42,001 nt of DNA. Source: Lactifluus volemus. Its lineage: Eukaryota > Basidiomycota > Agaricomycetes > Russulales > Russulaceae. The notes beneath the pieces were generated by a model. The model was not told the origin of the DNA, made no database searches, and saw only the letters and a program-made list of their open reading frames with translations. The stretch spans positions 1 through 42,001 of the forward strand of contig WTXI01000307.1 in the NCBI GenBank assembly GCA_022376515.1. Reading direction: 5' to 3'. Each line of letters begins with the position of its first letter. Positions within the stretch are counted from its first letter, which is position 1. Below, piece by piece: positions 28,533-39,335 of this stretch. The position numbers and the translations under genes were made by a program.

Positions 28533-30523
28533 ATGAGACCTCCACGGAATCCCCTTGGAAAACCAATTCCTGCCTTCACAGAGCACGCCATATCTGTCTC
28601 ACTCCCAACGTGGTTGGATAATGTCGGATATGAAGAAGGTGAGGCGCGAGTTGTAGACGCCATGCAGTCTGGATATCCCCGCTTTTTCATTCATCTAAAT
28701 ATCAAGAAGGTGAGAATTTGGCCGGCCGCATTACCCACATTATCACCTTACCTTGCACTACCACAGCTCTCCAACCTCCTCGAACAGAAATTCGGCACGC
28801 CATCAGAAAGATCTTTGCTCTTCCCCTCCCGCAACGCCGCCGAAGCATGCCGCGCCTTCCTAGTGGCACGCGACATTTTTGCTCGTGTCGTACAATACTG
28901 CATCTCGTCCGGCGATAACTTCAGCATCTTCCTCGTTCTCTTCCCCGTCGACAAGCTCAGCACTGCGAGACAATTCTGGCAACACACCGGCCTGGGCATC
29001 TCGAGTCGCCTCGCCATGCGCTGTCTCGCCATTCTCCTCTCGGCCGCCTCGCCCCCTTCGACGCCTACGCATCTCAAACCGATGGCGCATCGACATTACA
29101 CTCCCAAGCACGCTTCCCGCCTTTCTGGTGGTGGGTCAATAGATCTGTTAGAGGCCGACCAGGCCGTGTACGTCGAGCAGCGCTATGGACGCAATCTCGA
29201 CGTTGCGGCGGCCAAACAGGCGAAACGTGCTTTGCGCCGTCGCATCGCTGGTGTGCTCGTCCGGGACGAGTCTGCCCTCGATAGCGAAGTTGAGATTACG
29301 CGAAGCATGCGGGGGGTCCCGGTTTCCGAGCACGACGTATTTCTCTTCCCATCCGGGATGAGCGCCATTTGGTCTGCGCACCAACTCATTCTTGACGCTA
29401 GGGACGCCAAAAAGAGCGTATGCTTCGGGTGGTGTCCATGTTAACCGAATCGTCTCTAAAACGGAATCACTGAATCTTTTTTTTTTTTCTTCCTATTGGC
29501 TCCCTTAGTTTCCCCTACACTGATACACTCAAGGTTCTTGAAAAGTGGGGTCCTGGCTGTCACTTCTTGGGCCATGGCTTAGACTCTTCTATCGACGAGC
29601 TCGAGACAATTCTAGAAACGGAACAGGCACAGAATCCCGACGAACCGCCGATCCTCGCACTTTTCACCGAGTTCCCTTCGAATCCGCTCTTACGCTCTCC
29701 CGATCTCACGCGTCTACGTGCCCTCGCCGACAAGTACGACTTTCCGATTGTCGTTGATGACAGTATTGGCAATTTTGTCAATGTCGAAACTCTACCGTTT
29801 GCAGACATGGTGGCGACCAGTTTGACGAAACTTTTCAGTGGCGACTCGAACGTGATGGGTGGCAGGTACGCCGTAGCCTCTTTTTTTTAATTACTTTGGT
29901 GAGCTGACGACGCTTGTCTCTCTCGCAGCCTCGTTTTGAATCCCGCTCGCAACCATTATGCCACGTTCAAGGAGCGATTGCTGACCCGATACGAAGACAT
30001 ATTTTATGATGAAGACGCCATCTTCATGGAACGAAATTCGCGCAATTTCTCACAGCGCTCAGCACGAATCGACGCCAATGCCGAGCGCGTATGTGACTTT
30101 CTACACGCAGCCTCCCAGGACCAAGACCAGGACAACCACACCGCTTCCTCGCCGATCACACAAGTCTTTTATCCCAAATGGGAAACCGCGCAAAACTACG
30201 CCGCGCGTCGCTTACCCGGCGGCGGCTTCGGCGGACTCTTTTCGCTCTCGTTTGCGAGCCAAAGCGCCGCCGAGGCATTTTACGACGCGCTCGCGTGCGC
30301 CAAGGGACCCAGCCTGGGCACCAACTTTACCCTCGCTTGTCCGTACACGATCCTCGCGCACTATGGGGAGCTAGACTGGGCGGCGCGGTACGGCGTACCG
30401 AGCTCGCTCGTCCGTGTCAGCATCGGGTTGGAGGATCCTAGCTGGTTGCGCACTGTGTTTGAGAACGCTCTCAGAGCTGCCGAAGACGCGCACCGCGCTG
30501 TCGTCGCGAACACGGGAGCATAG
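28533..30523 (+). CDS. STR2: Cystathionine gamma-synthase, STR2-like, 596 aa
   Basis: This PLP enzyme makes cystathionine from cysteine and an activated homoserine in fungal transsulfuration. Four exons in phase: 28533-28709, 28767-29428, 29509-29865, 29929-30523. The N-terminal extension with [17 protein letters not shown] and GYPRFFIH is typical of fungal Str2 rather than of shorter bacterial MetB. The PLP fold shows [45 protein letters not shown] and the lysine site [11 protein letters not shown] (K387 by my count). The C-terminal domain has [29 protein letters not shown] and [12 protein letters not shown]. The catalytic motifs look complete. It starts 161 bp after the SDS23-like stop. Confidence 0.92.
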
Positions 30524-32400
30524 ATAATCCCCTTGCATCGTTGCGCGCGTCGTGGTGCGCCGGGGGACGTCCATCCAACTGGACTATATAATCTTTTTAA
30601 TGTGATCGCCCCACTCAAGTGGACTTGTGGTTCTTTGTTCACTAGCCCATCCAACTGGGCGTATAGGGCGGGCGGGTAAGTCAGCAAGTGGGGAGGGCTG
30701 GGATTGGATGGGATGGAGAGTGGTATATCTGGATGTTTAGAGTCAAGCAGAGAGCGCGGAAGTGGGGGCAGTAAAAAGTATATATTCCGCGCTTGCGACT
30801 TGCTCGAGAGCTGCCATCCACGACTGTATGAAGGCAGGAATATAGTATTGCCATAAATCGCGCGTGCACAATGGACCTACCTAACTGTCACTCGTATACC
30901 AATCTGGGAGGATTATGAAAGTGTGCCTAGACTCAGCATCATTGAAAGGTACTAGATGTCAAAGCCGCAGGAGCACAATGCCCCAAATATATCTCCAGTG
31001 GGTGCAATCTCACATAGCCCTGGAAGCGCGACGCGATTCGGAACCTCAATCATATGAAACGCGACATGATCATGATGAGTATATTGTATATGAATGATCA
31101 CAATCTACGCTCGCAAAAAGAACAAAAAAGCCTCGCAAAGAGGAAAAGGAGGAAAAAATTGATGACGCAGCAGACTCAGAGTAGTCTGAATCGAGTTTCA
31201 CGCCCTCCCCAAGGGAGGCAAGCGCGTGAGCCGCAAATCGAACTCAAGGACGGAGCACATCTACCAACCCTGTACTCCTCACCCCTCATACACCAGATTC
31301 CCGCCGCGACAACTCAGCTCCGGGTGGCAATACCGGAACCCCTCAAAACAATCTTGAGTCTACAGCGGTGTGAAGCACTCGGCCAACAACCAGAATCTCA
31401 AGAGTCTTTTGAAGCGATAGAGTAAACCTCTGGGGCCGCACGATCATGTCGTACACGCCGCGCATCGCATAGTTCCCTCTGATACCCCTCTTGGAGGCGT
31501 CAGTACAGAGGGGGGGCTACACCCACGGCGTACCGATAGGTCATAGAATGCCCTCTGCAACAACTCTTCAATGAAGAGTGAAAGGCACAAGATTCTTGGC
31601 CTACTTTGGATCGATCCTTAGTTGTCGCTGGTAGGAACTGCAGAGCCCGGCCTAGACTCAGCCCACCCGTGAAGGATGGAAGGTGCGATAGGGCAACAGT
31701 GGATCACAAGTGAAGGTATTATGAACCGCCCGGGCTCCGCGACAAATCTCAAGGCCCCCTCCAGCCCCCTCCCCTCTCGCGCAAGACCAAACACGAAGTC
31801 TGGATCCCGAACAAAAGGATCGTCGGGACTAAATGCTGTGGGAGATCAATCCCTTGTTTGTCGCTCGACTATTACAAGTCGGACCCTGCTAGGGACGATT
31901 CAAGGAGCCTATAAGACTCAGACCTTAGCCCGCTCGCAAAGAAAGAAGTGAATATCCCCCTTGTACGTGGCGAGCCTTGCGGCCTTGAATCTGCTGCGAT
32001 TGAAGAAGAGAAAAGCCGGTTGAAAGCGGTGACGAGTCAACCTTTCGCTAACGTAATATTCACATCACGTGTATCTAGTGGCTAATTAAGTTTTAACGGA
32101 TATGTTTGAACACAACTTGAACACAACACAAGATTATTGTCTGAAATTTTAACATTATTGTTCACGATGTCTAGTAAAGGGGAAAGAGCATGTTGGAACA
32201 TAATAGAGAGTACTTATTGTTTCTCACCACGTGAAGACGCGTTATATTTCTTTGGTACTGTTTGGCGCCCTAATTGAGGGCTGTGGTTCCAAGAAATGAC
32301 ACGGAGTTGCCTCTGTTCAGCATCGCCACTTGCTGTCGTTCCCCTTAAAATACCGCAAAAGTTAATTTTCCACACAATAGTCTATACCCCACTAGCCATA
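30524..32400. other. Long intergenic stretch without a called gene
   Basis: I see CCATCCAACTGG twice near 30574 and 30649, basic low-complexity frames near 31100, and two CACGTG palindromes at about 32065 and 32227 in AT-rich DNA upstream of the next gene. These E-boxes could bind bHLH or Cbf1-like factors. No convincing exon. Confidence 0.45.
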
Positions 32401-33821
32401 ATGCCACGCGACGGTACTGGTTCAACTAGCGAAAGGGGTTTAACGTACGAGGCCCTAGTCAAATCCCTCTTCACAAATATATCACCCGCCAAAGAACCTG
32501 AAGTACCACCCCGCCCACAAAGCCGAATTGGATTCAGAAGAGGAAAGCCATCCAAGATGAAGCAACGCCTCCAATCTGATACGACCCTGCTCCATATTGA
32601 AGACACGACTAGTGCCACATTAACTCACGGCGCTGACTCGGACGAAGACACCCCCGACTCGGAGACCTCGGATGAATGGTCCACTGATTCCGATACAAGT
32701 GATACCACCCTATCGAACGACCTCCACCCTTGTTCCCCTATTCCCATGACGCCTCTTCCCATCCTCGTCCCTGACGCTTTCCCGGACCAAGACTGCCCAA
32801 GTCTCGCTATCTCAACAGACTTGCCGATGCATCCACATCCGCCACTACGCCCTTTGTATCCTCATCACGGTCTTTCACGTAGCGCCCTTCAGCATCAAAA
32901 ATGGTTGTGGAACACGCGGTACGATGAATGGATGCAGTGGCAGGCAGAAGTTGAGAGTGCCGAGGCGGAAATGGGAGCCTATGGTGGAATCTCGAATACC
33001 CCTGCAATTGAGCCTCCGCCGCTCAGGCGATACCGCGCATCATCGCCCGTGCCACCAGAACTTGAACCCGGTTACGCTCCGGTGGGTACAAAAGTGCAAA
33101 TAAACGAGAAAATATTCCCCGGACAGGCGACATCACAGCCCTGCATGACCCACAGGTGGCACGGCAAGATCAGACATTTTGCAACTACCCCCTCTGGACG
33201 ATACAGAAAGTCCTCTTCGTCTGCAATATGGACACGGCCGCGCGGAGAAAGTACCCACCCGGAAGAGATTCAGACCACGGGAACGACGGCAAAGCTGCCG
33301 GTGCTCCGCGTAGCGCGAAGCCAGGTGCCCACGAGGAAGACCACGGGTCGGTGTCACATGGCTTGGGGACGTCAGAGAGCCCGATTCCGATATTGACGAA
33401 GCTTAGCTGGGAGCAAAGCTGGCACACGCGCTGGGAAGTCCTCACCGAGCTCGTGAGGTTGACTGAGCAAGCACTCCTTGCGCGAGGACCCACGGCGATT
33501 TCGGCCACTGTCAGGACCCCCATCGGACTCCCCGTAGTGGCCAGGAGGCTCACGGATGTCACCGAGGACTCCGATACCCACATCCCAACACGTTTCTTCT
33601 TTGCAGACCCCGAGGAATTGGAAGGGACTGGCGGCGGCATTGAGAGCTATGACGACGACGAAGAGGAAGAAGACGACTATGGGGAAATCATCCTCAACCC
33701 TCGTTTTGGGCTGCAACGGACCATGTCGGACATGCGTAGTTTCAAACACCCATTTTTTCACAACACTCAGGTGCTACCCTTAGATGCACGAAGCGGACTA
33801 AAGGCACTGCCTCGTCCCTAA
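32401..33821 (+). CDS. Hypothetical conserved-looking protein, possibly frameshifted
   Basis: ATG at 32401 gives MPRDGTGSTSERGLTYEALV, an acidic Ser/Asp stretch, proline-rich text, and LQHQKWLWNTRYDEWMQW. The frame then changes near 33100-33130. After the change it reads GDITALHDPQVARQD, FCNYPLWTIQKVLFVCNMD, SWEQSWHTRWEVLTELVRL, FFFADPEELEG, a DDDEEEEDDYG acidic run and SDMRSFKHP to the stop at 33819-33821. Two explanations fit: a 41-nt intron from 33090 to 33130, or loss of one C in the CCCC run near 33119. From memory the shape fits an unnamed Agaricomycete family, but I cannot name a function. No membrane segment. Confidence 0.6.
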
Positions 33822-36367
33822 TTACGGAAATTTTCATTCGTTCATGCCCCCCACATGCTAAAGACATTCACTTTTTTTTTTTACAAAATATCGTATGATA
33901 TGACCACCCCTAATCATGATACCCCGCCCTACGGAATCACATACTACTTGTACTTGTTCAATTGATTTGTAGTCTAGGATAAGGCACAAAACTTTTTTAT
34001 ATCTCCGAGCGGGGTGGGCGACTACTGGTTGAACGCAACTAACCTACCATGAGGGCTTATGGATGAGAATTCAACGGCATGGGGTAGAAACGTGTACACT
34101 AGCCAATCGGGGTTATTGCGCTTCCCACTGGCACAAGGTTCTTGATAGGTGAGTTACATCTAGGCCACGACTTTTATTTCCGTCCGCCTCCTGAGTGGGA
34201 AAAGGACGGTACTGAATCTTATTACAAGTCGAACAACGACCTTGAGGTGAGCTGACCGCCGCAGGCGCACACCGGTCGCGAGTTTTAAATTCTAAATCCG
34301 ATTGTATTCCGCGGAATTCTATACGCACAGGCCGACATACGGATCCTACCACCAAGGAGGGATGGGATTATATACCGTGGCACGGCTACAGGAAGGGGGG
34401 AAATAGCTACTGTAAAATATACTCGGGAATCTGGGGTCCAGGGTGATTGCCCTAAGTCCTAGGTCCAAGGGATCATCGGTCAACCTCTTGGGCGGAAGTA
34501 GACCTTTGAGAATTTGATGAGCGTAGTGCCGAAGATGGTAGCGAGTGGGTAGGTAATTCCGAACCAGCCAAAAGCCCGGGACGCCAACACGCTCCGCTTT
34601 GATTCTATCCATGCCAAATATGCGCGCGCGCCACGGACATCGGTCCATTGGAACGCCGGGTGGTGGCTGGCAGCAGACGTCTCCTTGATTTTCTCGGGAT
34701 TCCTGGTAAAAAAAAAAGCTGAAGGGGATAAGCGGTACTCCAGCAAGTTAGGAGTGAGGGATCGACAATATGAGCACGTAGAAGGAACACCTGATCATGG
34801 AACGGAACAACTTTTTTTTTACACTAAATCGGCATCTTGTCGGTACGGGAGAGTTCGCTGGACAAATTGAGGGCCACGGAGGTGAAGCTTGAAGTCTGGG
34901 GTCGTGTCCCAGTCTCTCTTTCCTTCATGGGACGCGGAACAGAAGGCGAGACTGAACTTGGGGATGCAAGATAACGGGCCGAAATCGCGTGGAATCATAG
35001 GTAGCCAAGATCAAGCCAAAGTAAAGTGTAACCCCAGAAAGGCCCACGACAAGGCGTCACCTCCTCAGGGACCCCCTATCAGATGTGTTGAAGATAGCAA
35101 GGGGAGGCCGCTAACGAGGCGTGGATAGTCACTATTGGGTCCATAAAAGGCTTCGGGCACACGCCCCCACAAGGGGAACCCGATCCGGCCTGAGAACTCA
35201 GCGGAGGTAGCCGATTGAATGGGACTGAATTGATTGAGAGCTAAATCAAGAGGGGGCGAGACAGCCACAATCAATATATTGAGTATAAGAAGCTGGGTTC
35301 GCGTAGGCGACATCAGATCGATTTCCATACTCGAACTTGCTAGGCTGAATAGAGGAAAGAGCCAACCCCATGAAGAGAAAATAAAAGTGGGATTTGGATA
35401 GATTGCGTTTGATGTGGGCAGTTGCACTGCAAGCAAGCCACACATCCGGAGGTATGGATATCAGCATCAGGTTGAAAAGTGAGGAAGGAGTGGTCACAGG
35501 TATAATCGGTGACCTATATAGAAGGCGGTGGAGGTCATGAGGTCGTCCTAAAAGATAGATGGGAACCAGTCGAGTCCTATTGATTCGTCAGGGCAGGAAA
35601 AGGATATTCGTCCGTTGGACCGAGACTTTGCTAGAAAAAGTAAGGATCTACGAAAAGATATGAAATGCGTCTAAGAAAAAGGCCAGAGCTGGTATAGAGG
35701 GCCAAGGGAGTTGGATACGATGGAAAGCTGAGGCGGAAGGATTAGACGGATTCAGTCGGAGAATCGAGCTTGATCCTGAAGAAGCTTGTCGCTGTTCAAT
35801 TTACGTTTGGACAGGATCGTTTAGCGCCATTGAAACTCGGCATGTTTAACATTTACATTCTTGAGCTGTGACGACGTTAGCCGAGTGGTAAGTGAAGTGG
35901 TCGCTTGGGAGGCGTGCAAGAAAGACGCCGAAAGGGAAAGGGAAAGCCATTTGGCCGAGCTAGAGGAGAGTGGGTCACCTCTTTGTGACCTTTTTCGCAC
36001 GTGCACCGGTATCGCCCCCATCCCACCTAACCACATCATCCTCCTTCTTGATCCTTCTACCCGTTCCTTTCTCGCCCATTTCCTTCTCGAAATTTCCTGT
36101 TTTAATCCACGCAGCAACGAGCAGTGCCGTTGTGACTAGTCAAACAAAAGTCATTCACGCGAAATTTGAGGCGGAGCACCATCCACGTTCAAGTCTGAGC
36201 GGCGACGCGATCTTGAAATCCCGAAAGACCCACGGCCGAGTACGCGGTCTCCTCTTCTCTGTCCTTACAGCTAAGCTTCCATCCCATCTGATGTATAGCT
36301 CCTCATCTTTCACGAGGCAATTCGCCTCTAAATATTTTATTATACTCTACACGCCGCTACCAAACTC
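33822..36367. other. Long intergenic stretch without a called gene
   Basis: Several overlapping minus-strand frames occur at 34346-34790, but no family pattern or splice model emerges. T-rich runs near 33870 may be the 3' end signal of the previous gene. TAAATATTTTATTATA near 36330 is a possible core promoter for the next gene. Confidence 0.45.
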
Positions 36368-37652
36368 ATGAGCGGTGACCAACCAAAGCCACCCGCACCC
36401 GGTGCTGAACAGCCATCACATCCACCCGTTCTTACCCAATATCCTCCACAGCCTTTTCCAGGAGCGTCTTACCCACCTCCAGGTCCTTATACGTGGTACT
36501 ATCCTCCCCCCGCGGATCCCAACGCTGATCCAAATGCGCCCCCTCCGGCCCCATATGTTATGTTTCCACCTCCCGGAATAATGTATGGGTATCCTCCTCC
36601 CCCCGCCCCTGCCCAAGGTATTTCGCTTAACTCTCATTCCGGCTTTACATCCGTGCTTAATCATCACCAAAGGCTATGGTCCGTTTCCAACTCCACCACC
36701 AGCTGTGGTTACCCGTACGAAACGCAAGCAGGTTAAGATGGCGGTCTGTTCCTTTTGCATTTTACTAGCCTATCTGTCTTATTCACTGGAAAAAATTTCG
36801 TTTCAAGTGCACAAATTGCGCTTCTGCCTGTAAGCGGTGCGATGAAGCACGTCCGTGTCAAAGATGTCAAAAGTATGGTCTCGCAGACACGTGTATTGAC
36901 GGGGTGCGGAAAGCCAGGAAGGTCGGGATCAAGCGCGGTCCTTACAAACGTAAGAGCAAACTGCCAGCCACTGAGGCGCCTTCGTATGCAGGTCAGTTCA
37001 GGCCCTCCTGGAGCTCTGTTCTTTCTTATATTTCCTTGTAGGGTTCCCTCCTAATGCTGATGGCACATGGCCAGTCGCATCAGATCAGCCGAACGGCGTA
37101 CCCCCTGGAGCGGCCCCCGCGATCCCGCCGCAGTACCTCCCACCGGAAGGATATTGGCCATACCCATACTATCCGCCTCCTGGGTACGTCCCACCGCCTC
37201 CTGACGGCCATGCGAATGGCGATGGTTCTTCTCATGGACAACCACCTCACCACCCCGCGTACTATCCAATTCACCCTGGATACCCGCCCGTGCAAATTTA
37301 TCCTCCGCCTCCCGGGGCATACGGTCCCATCCCAACAGCACCCGGCCAGGCAGCGCCTGTCGAGCAAACGGCTGGTAACCAGACGGCAACCTCTGATGAT
37401 GAGTCCCTCCCGGTCGAGCGGTCAAAGAAGAAAAAGCGTTCAGGTGGCGAGGACGGCACGTCAAAAACCGCCGGAAACAAGAGGACCAAACGTGTTGTAA
37501 ATTCGGCTAGCGAAGCCGTAGCAGCTGTCTCCGCAACACCCGCCGCTCCTCCGTCGGATGACTCGCCTGATGACCACGGCAGTCCCGTGGCCCATAGCCG
37601 ACCTGTCAATAGAGGCGACGAGCCGCTTCCTCCCGTCATTGCAGCTGCCTAA
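36368..37652 (+). CDS. Zn2Cys6 fungal-type transcription factor, proline-rich, 371 aa
   Basis: Four exons in phase: 36368-36617, 36673-36743, 36808-36991, 37042-37652. The binuclear zinc cluster begins at C108: C108-X2-C111-X6-C118-X5-C124-X2-C127-X8-C136 (CTNC, RC, RPCQRC, LADTC), exactly the Gal4-type spacing, with one extra cysteine at 115. It is followed by the basic GIKRGPYKRK. Both flanks are rich in P, Y and G (PPQPFPGASYPPP, PPPGYVPPPPDG), probably activation or condensate-forming regions. The C terminus has a basic RSKKKKR stretch, a candidate nuclear signal. No fungal-specific middle homology domain is present. Target genes cannot be inferred. Confidence 0.85.
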
Positions 37653-38139
37653 GCGCTGTCTGAGGTGTCATAGTCTCTTACAGCGTTGTCAGAATTTTCA
37701 ACAGCAATATTGAACTTTGTTTTTCTTTACTAGGCGCGCCTCTTCGTGCGACTTTCCGCCATCATTAGACCACTTCGTGGGCGTCCCTCGTGTCTCGCAC
37801 CTGGCGGTTTAACGATCACGGACGGCTGTTCGTTGTGGTCGTGCGCGTCTGCGTACAAAGACATCCCTGTTCGGTTCTGTCCCTCCTCCCTACTCGCGTT
37901 CCGTTGTGCAAAGTTTTGGTTTTTGTAGACTGATATCACACTGTACGGGATACCAGCCTACTTGTCCGTGTTTGGTTGTTTTTCGCAGTCGTTGTCGAGG
38001 TAGTGAATATGTACAGTAGTTGTTCCAAAAAAGGCCAAATTGTGTTATCTCCCACCTCTCGGCTATTTCCGGAATTATTCGGCATAAACCGATAGAAATT
38101 CCCAGCCAATTTTAGCCGAAAAAGTGCGCCAACTCGTCA
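37653..38139. other. Intergenic between the zinc-cluster and MAM33 genes
   Basis: No exon seen. It should contain the 3' end of one gene and the promoter of the next. Confidence 0.5.
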
Positions 38140-39335
38140 ATGTCTCTCCTCCGTGTAGCAGTCCGCCAGCTCGTGGCTCCGTCCTCTCGCGCTCTTTCTC
38201 TGCGCTCCTCGTTACTTTCAGCCCGTACACTCACTCCTTTTTCCCGGGTTTCCGTTGCTTTACCAGCGACGAGGGCTTCTTTCTCTGTCTCTGCGCGCCG
38301 CTTTGGTGAAGGTACCAGTGCGTGGCTTCTTTATGCATACTGGTCTTGCGTTGTTTTTCTTACACAAACATTCATATCTGCACTCACAGCTGATGGTGAC
38401 GTGTCCGCGAAGATTTCAGAGGAGATAGCATATGAGAAGGAATCTGCGGTTGAGGGAGAGCCAGAGTTTCTCCAAGAGTTCAAGAAAACTGGCATTTGGA
38501 CGGTCTGTCCTTTTCTTTCTTTCTTTTTAAGGACACTAATGCTGATCTTATTTGCACGTTTTTTCGTGTTTAAAATGAACAGATTGAAGATGTCGCTGGC
38601 AATGATGAGATCACCCTCCACCGAAAGTTTGGCAATGAACAGTACGTCGGTTGTGTAAAAGTGTGCCTGTTTTGAACCACAAATTTTAATTACCCGTCCT
38701 GTATGATAGCATTCGCCTGATTTTCTCCATTGCGGATCTGCAAATTGAGGAGAACGTTGAACCGTCAGACGAAGACGTCACCTCGGCGGACGCCGAACCG
38801 TCCTATCCCCTCCGTTGCTCGTTCACCATTACCAAAGTACGTGCTCGTGTAACGCTTCATATCTCTGCATCAGTCTGACTTTTTTTTTCCTGCATAGCCA
38901 TCTGTTCCCGGTGCGCTGAGCATCGACGCGGTGTGCCAAGAAGGCGTGTTTGTTGTTGAGAACGCGTCGTTCTACAATGACTCTAAATTGGCGACCGACT
39001 TGACCGCGGAATCTGACTGGAAACGCCGTGGACTTTACATTGGACCTCAGGTGTGTATCAGTCATTTGGTTATGGTTGAATGCGCGCTCTGAATGAACCC
39101 CCTCTACCAGTTTGAGACTCTCGACGTCAGCCTACAGGAGGTACTTGAAAAATTCCTCCAGGAGCGTGGCATCAACGAGAACCTCGCGTTCTTCGTCCCC
39201 GAGTACGCACAGTACAAGGAGCAAAAAGTATGATTTCTTGTCATCTCATCAATCTTCGTGCGTTGGGTTCTGACGGTGCGCGTTTAGGAGTATGTCGATT
39301 GGCTGAGTAAAGTCAAGAGTTTCATCGATGCTTGA
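38140..39335 (+). CDS. MAM33: MAM33 / p32 (C1QBP) family mitochondrial matrix protein, 262 aa
   Basis: Members are acidic, doughnut-shaped trimers of the mitochondrial matrix linked to mitoribosome and translation functions. Seven exons in phase: 38140-38311, 38390-38502, 38583-38641, 38710-38836, 38898-39050, 39111-39227, 39288-39335. The first 50 residues (MSLLRVAVRQLV, SLRSSLLSAR, FSVSARRFGE) are rich in R and S without acids, a clear targeting presequence. The rest shows the family order: AKISEEIAYEKE, FKKTGIWTIEDVAGNDEI, HRKFGNEHIRLIFSIADL, SYPLRCSFTITK, CQEGVFVVENASFY, YIGPQFETLDVSLQ, FLQERGINENLAFFVPEY and EYVDWLSKVKSFI. The length matches yeast Mam33. Confidence 0.93.

Noticed and set aside
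34346..34790. Overlapping minus-strand frames with hydrophobic stretches
   Set aside because: No conserved pattern, no splice model and no agreement between frames.
35870..35960. tRNA-like text TTAGCCGAGTGGTAAG
   Set aside because: It resembles a D-arm box, but there is no matching TpsiC box or acceptor stem nearby.
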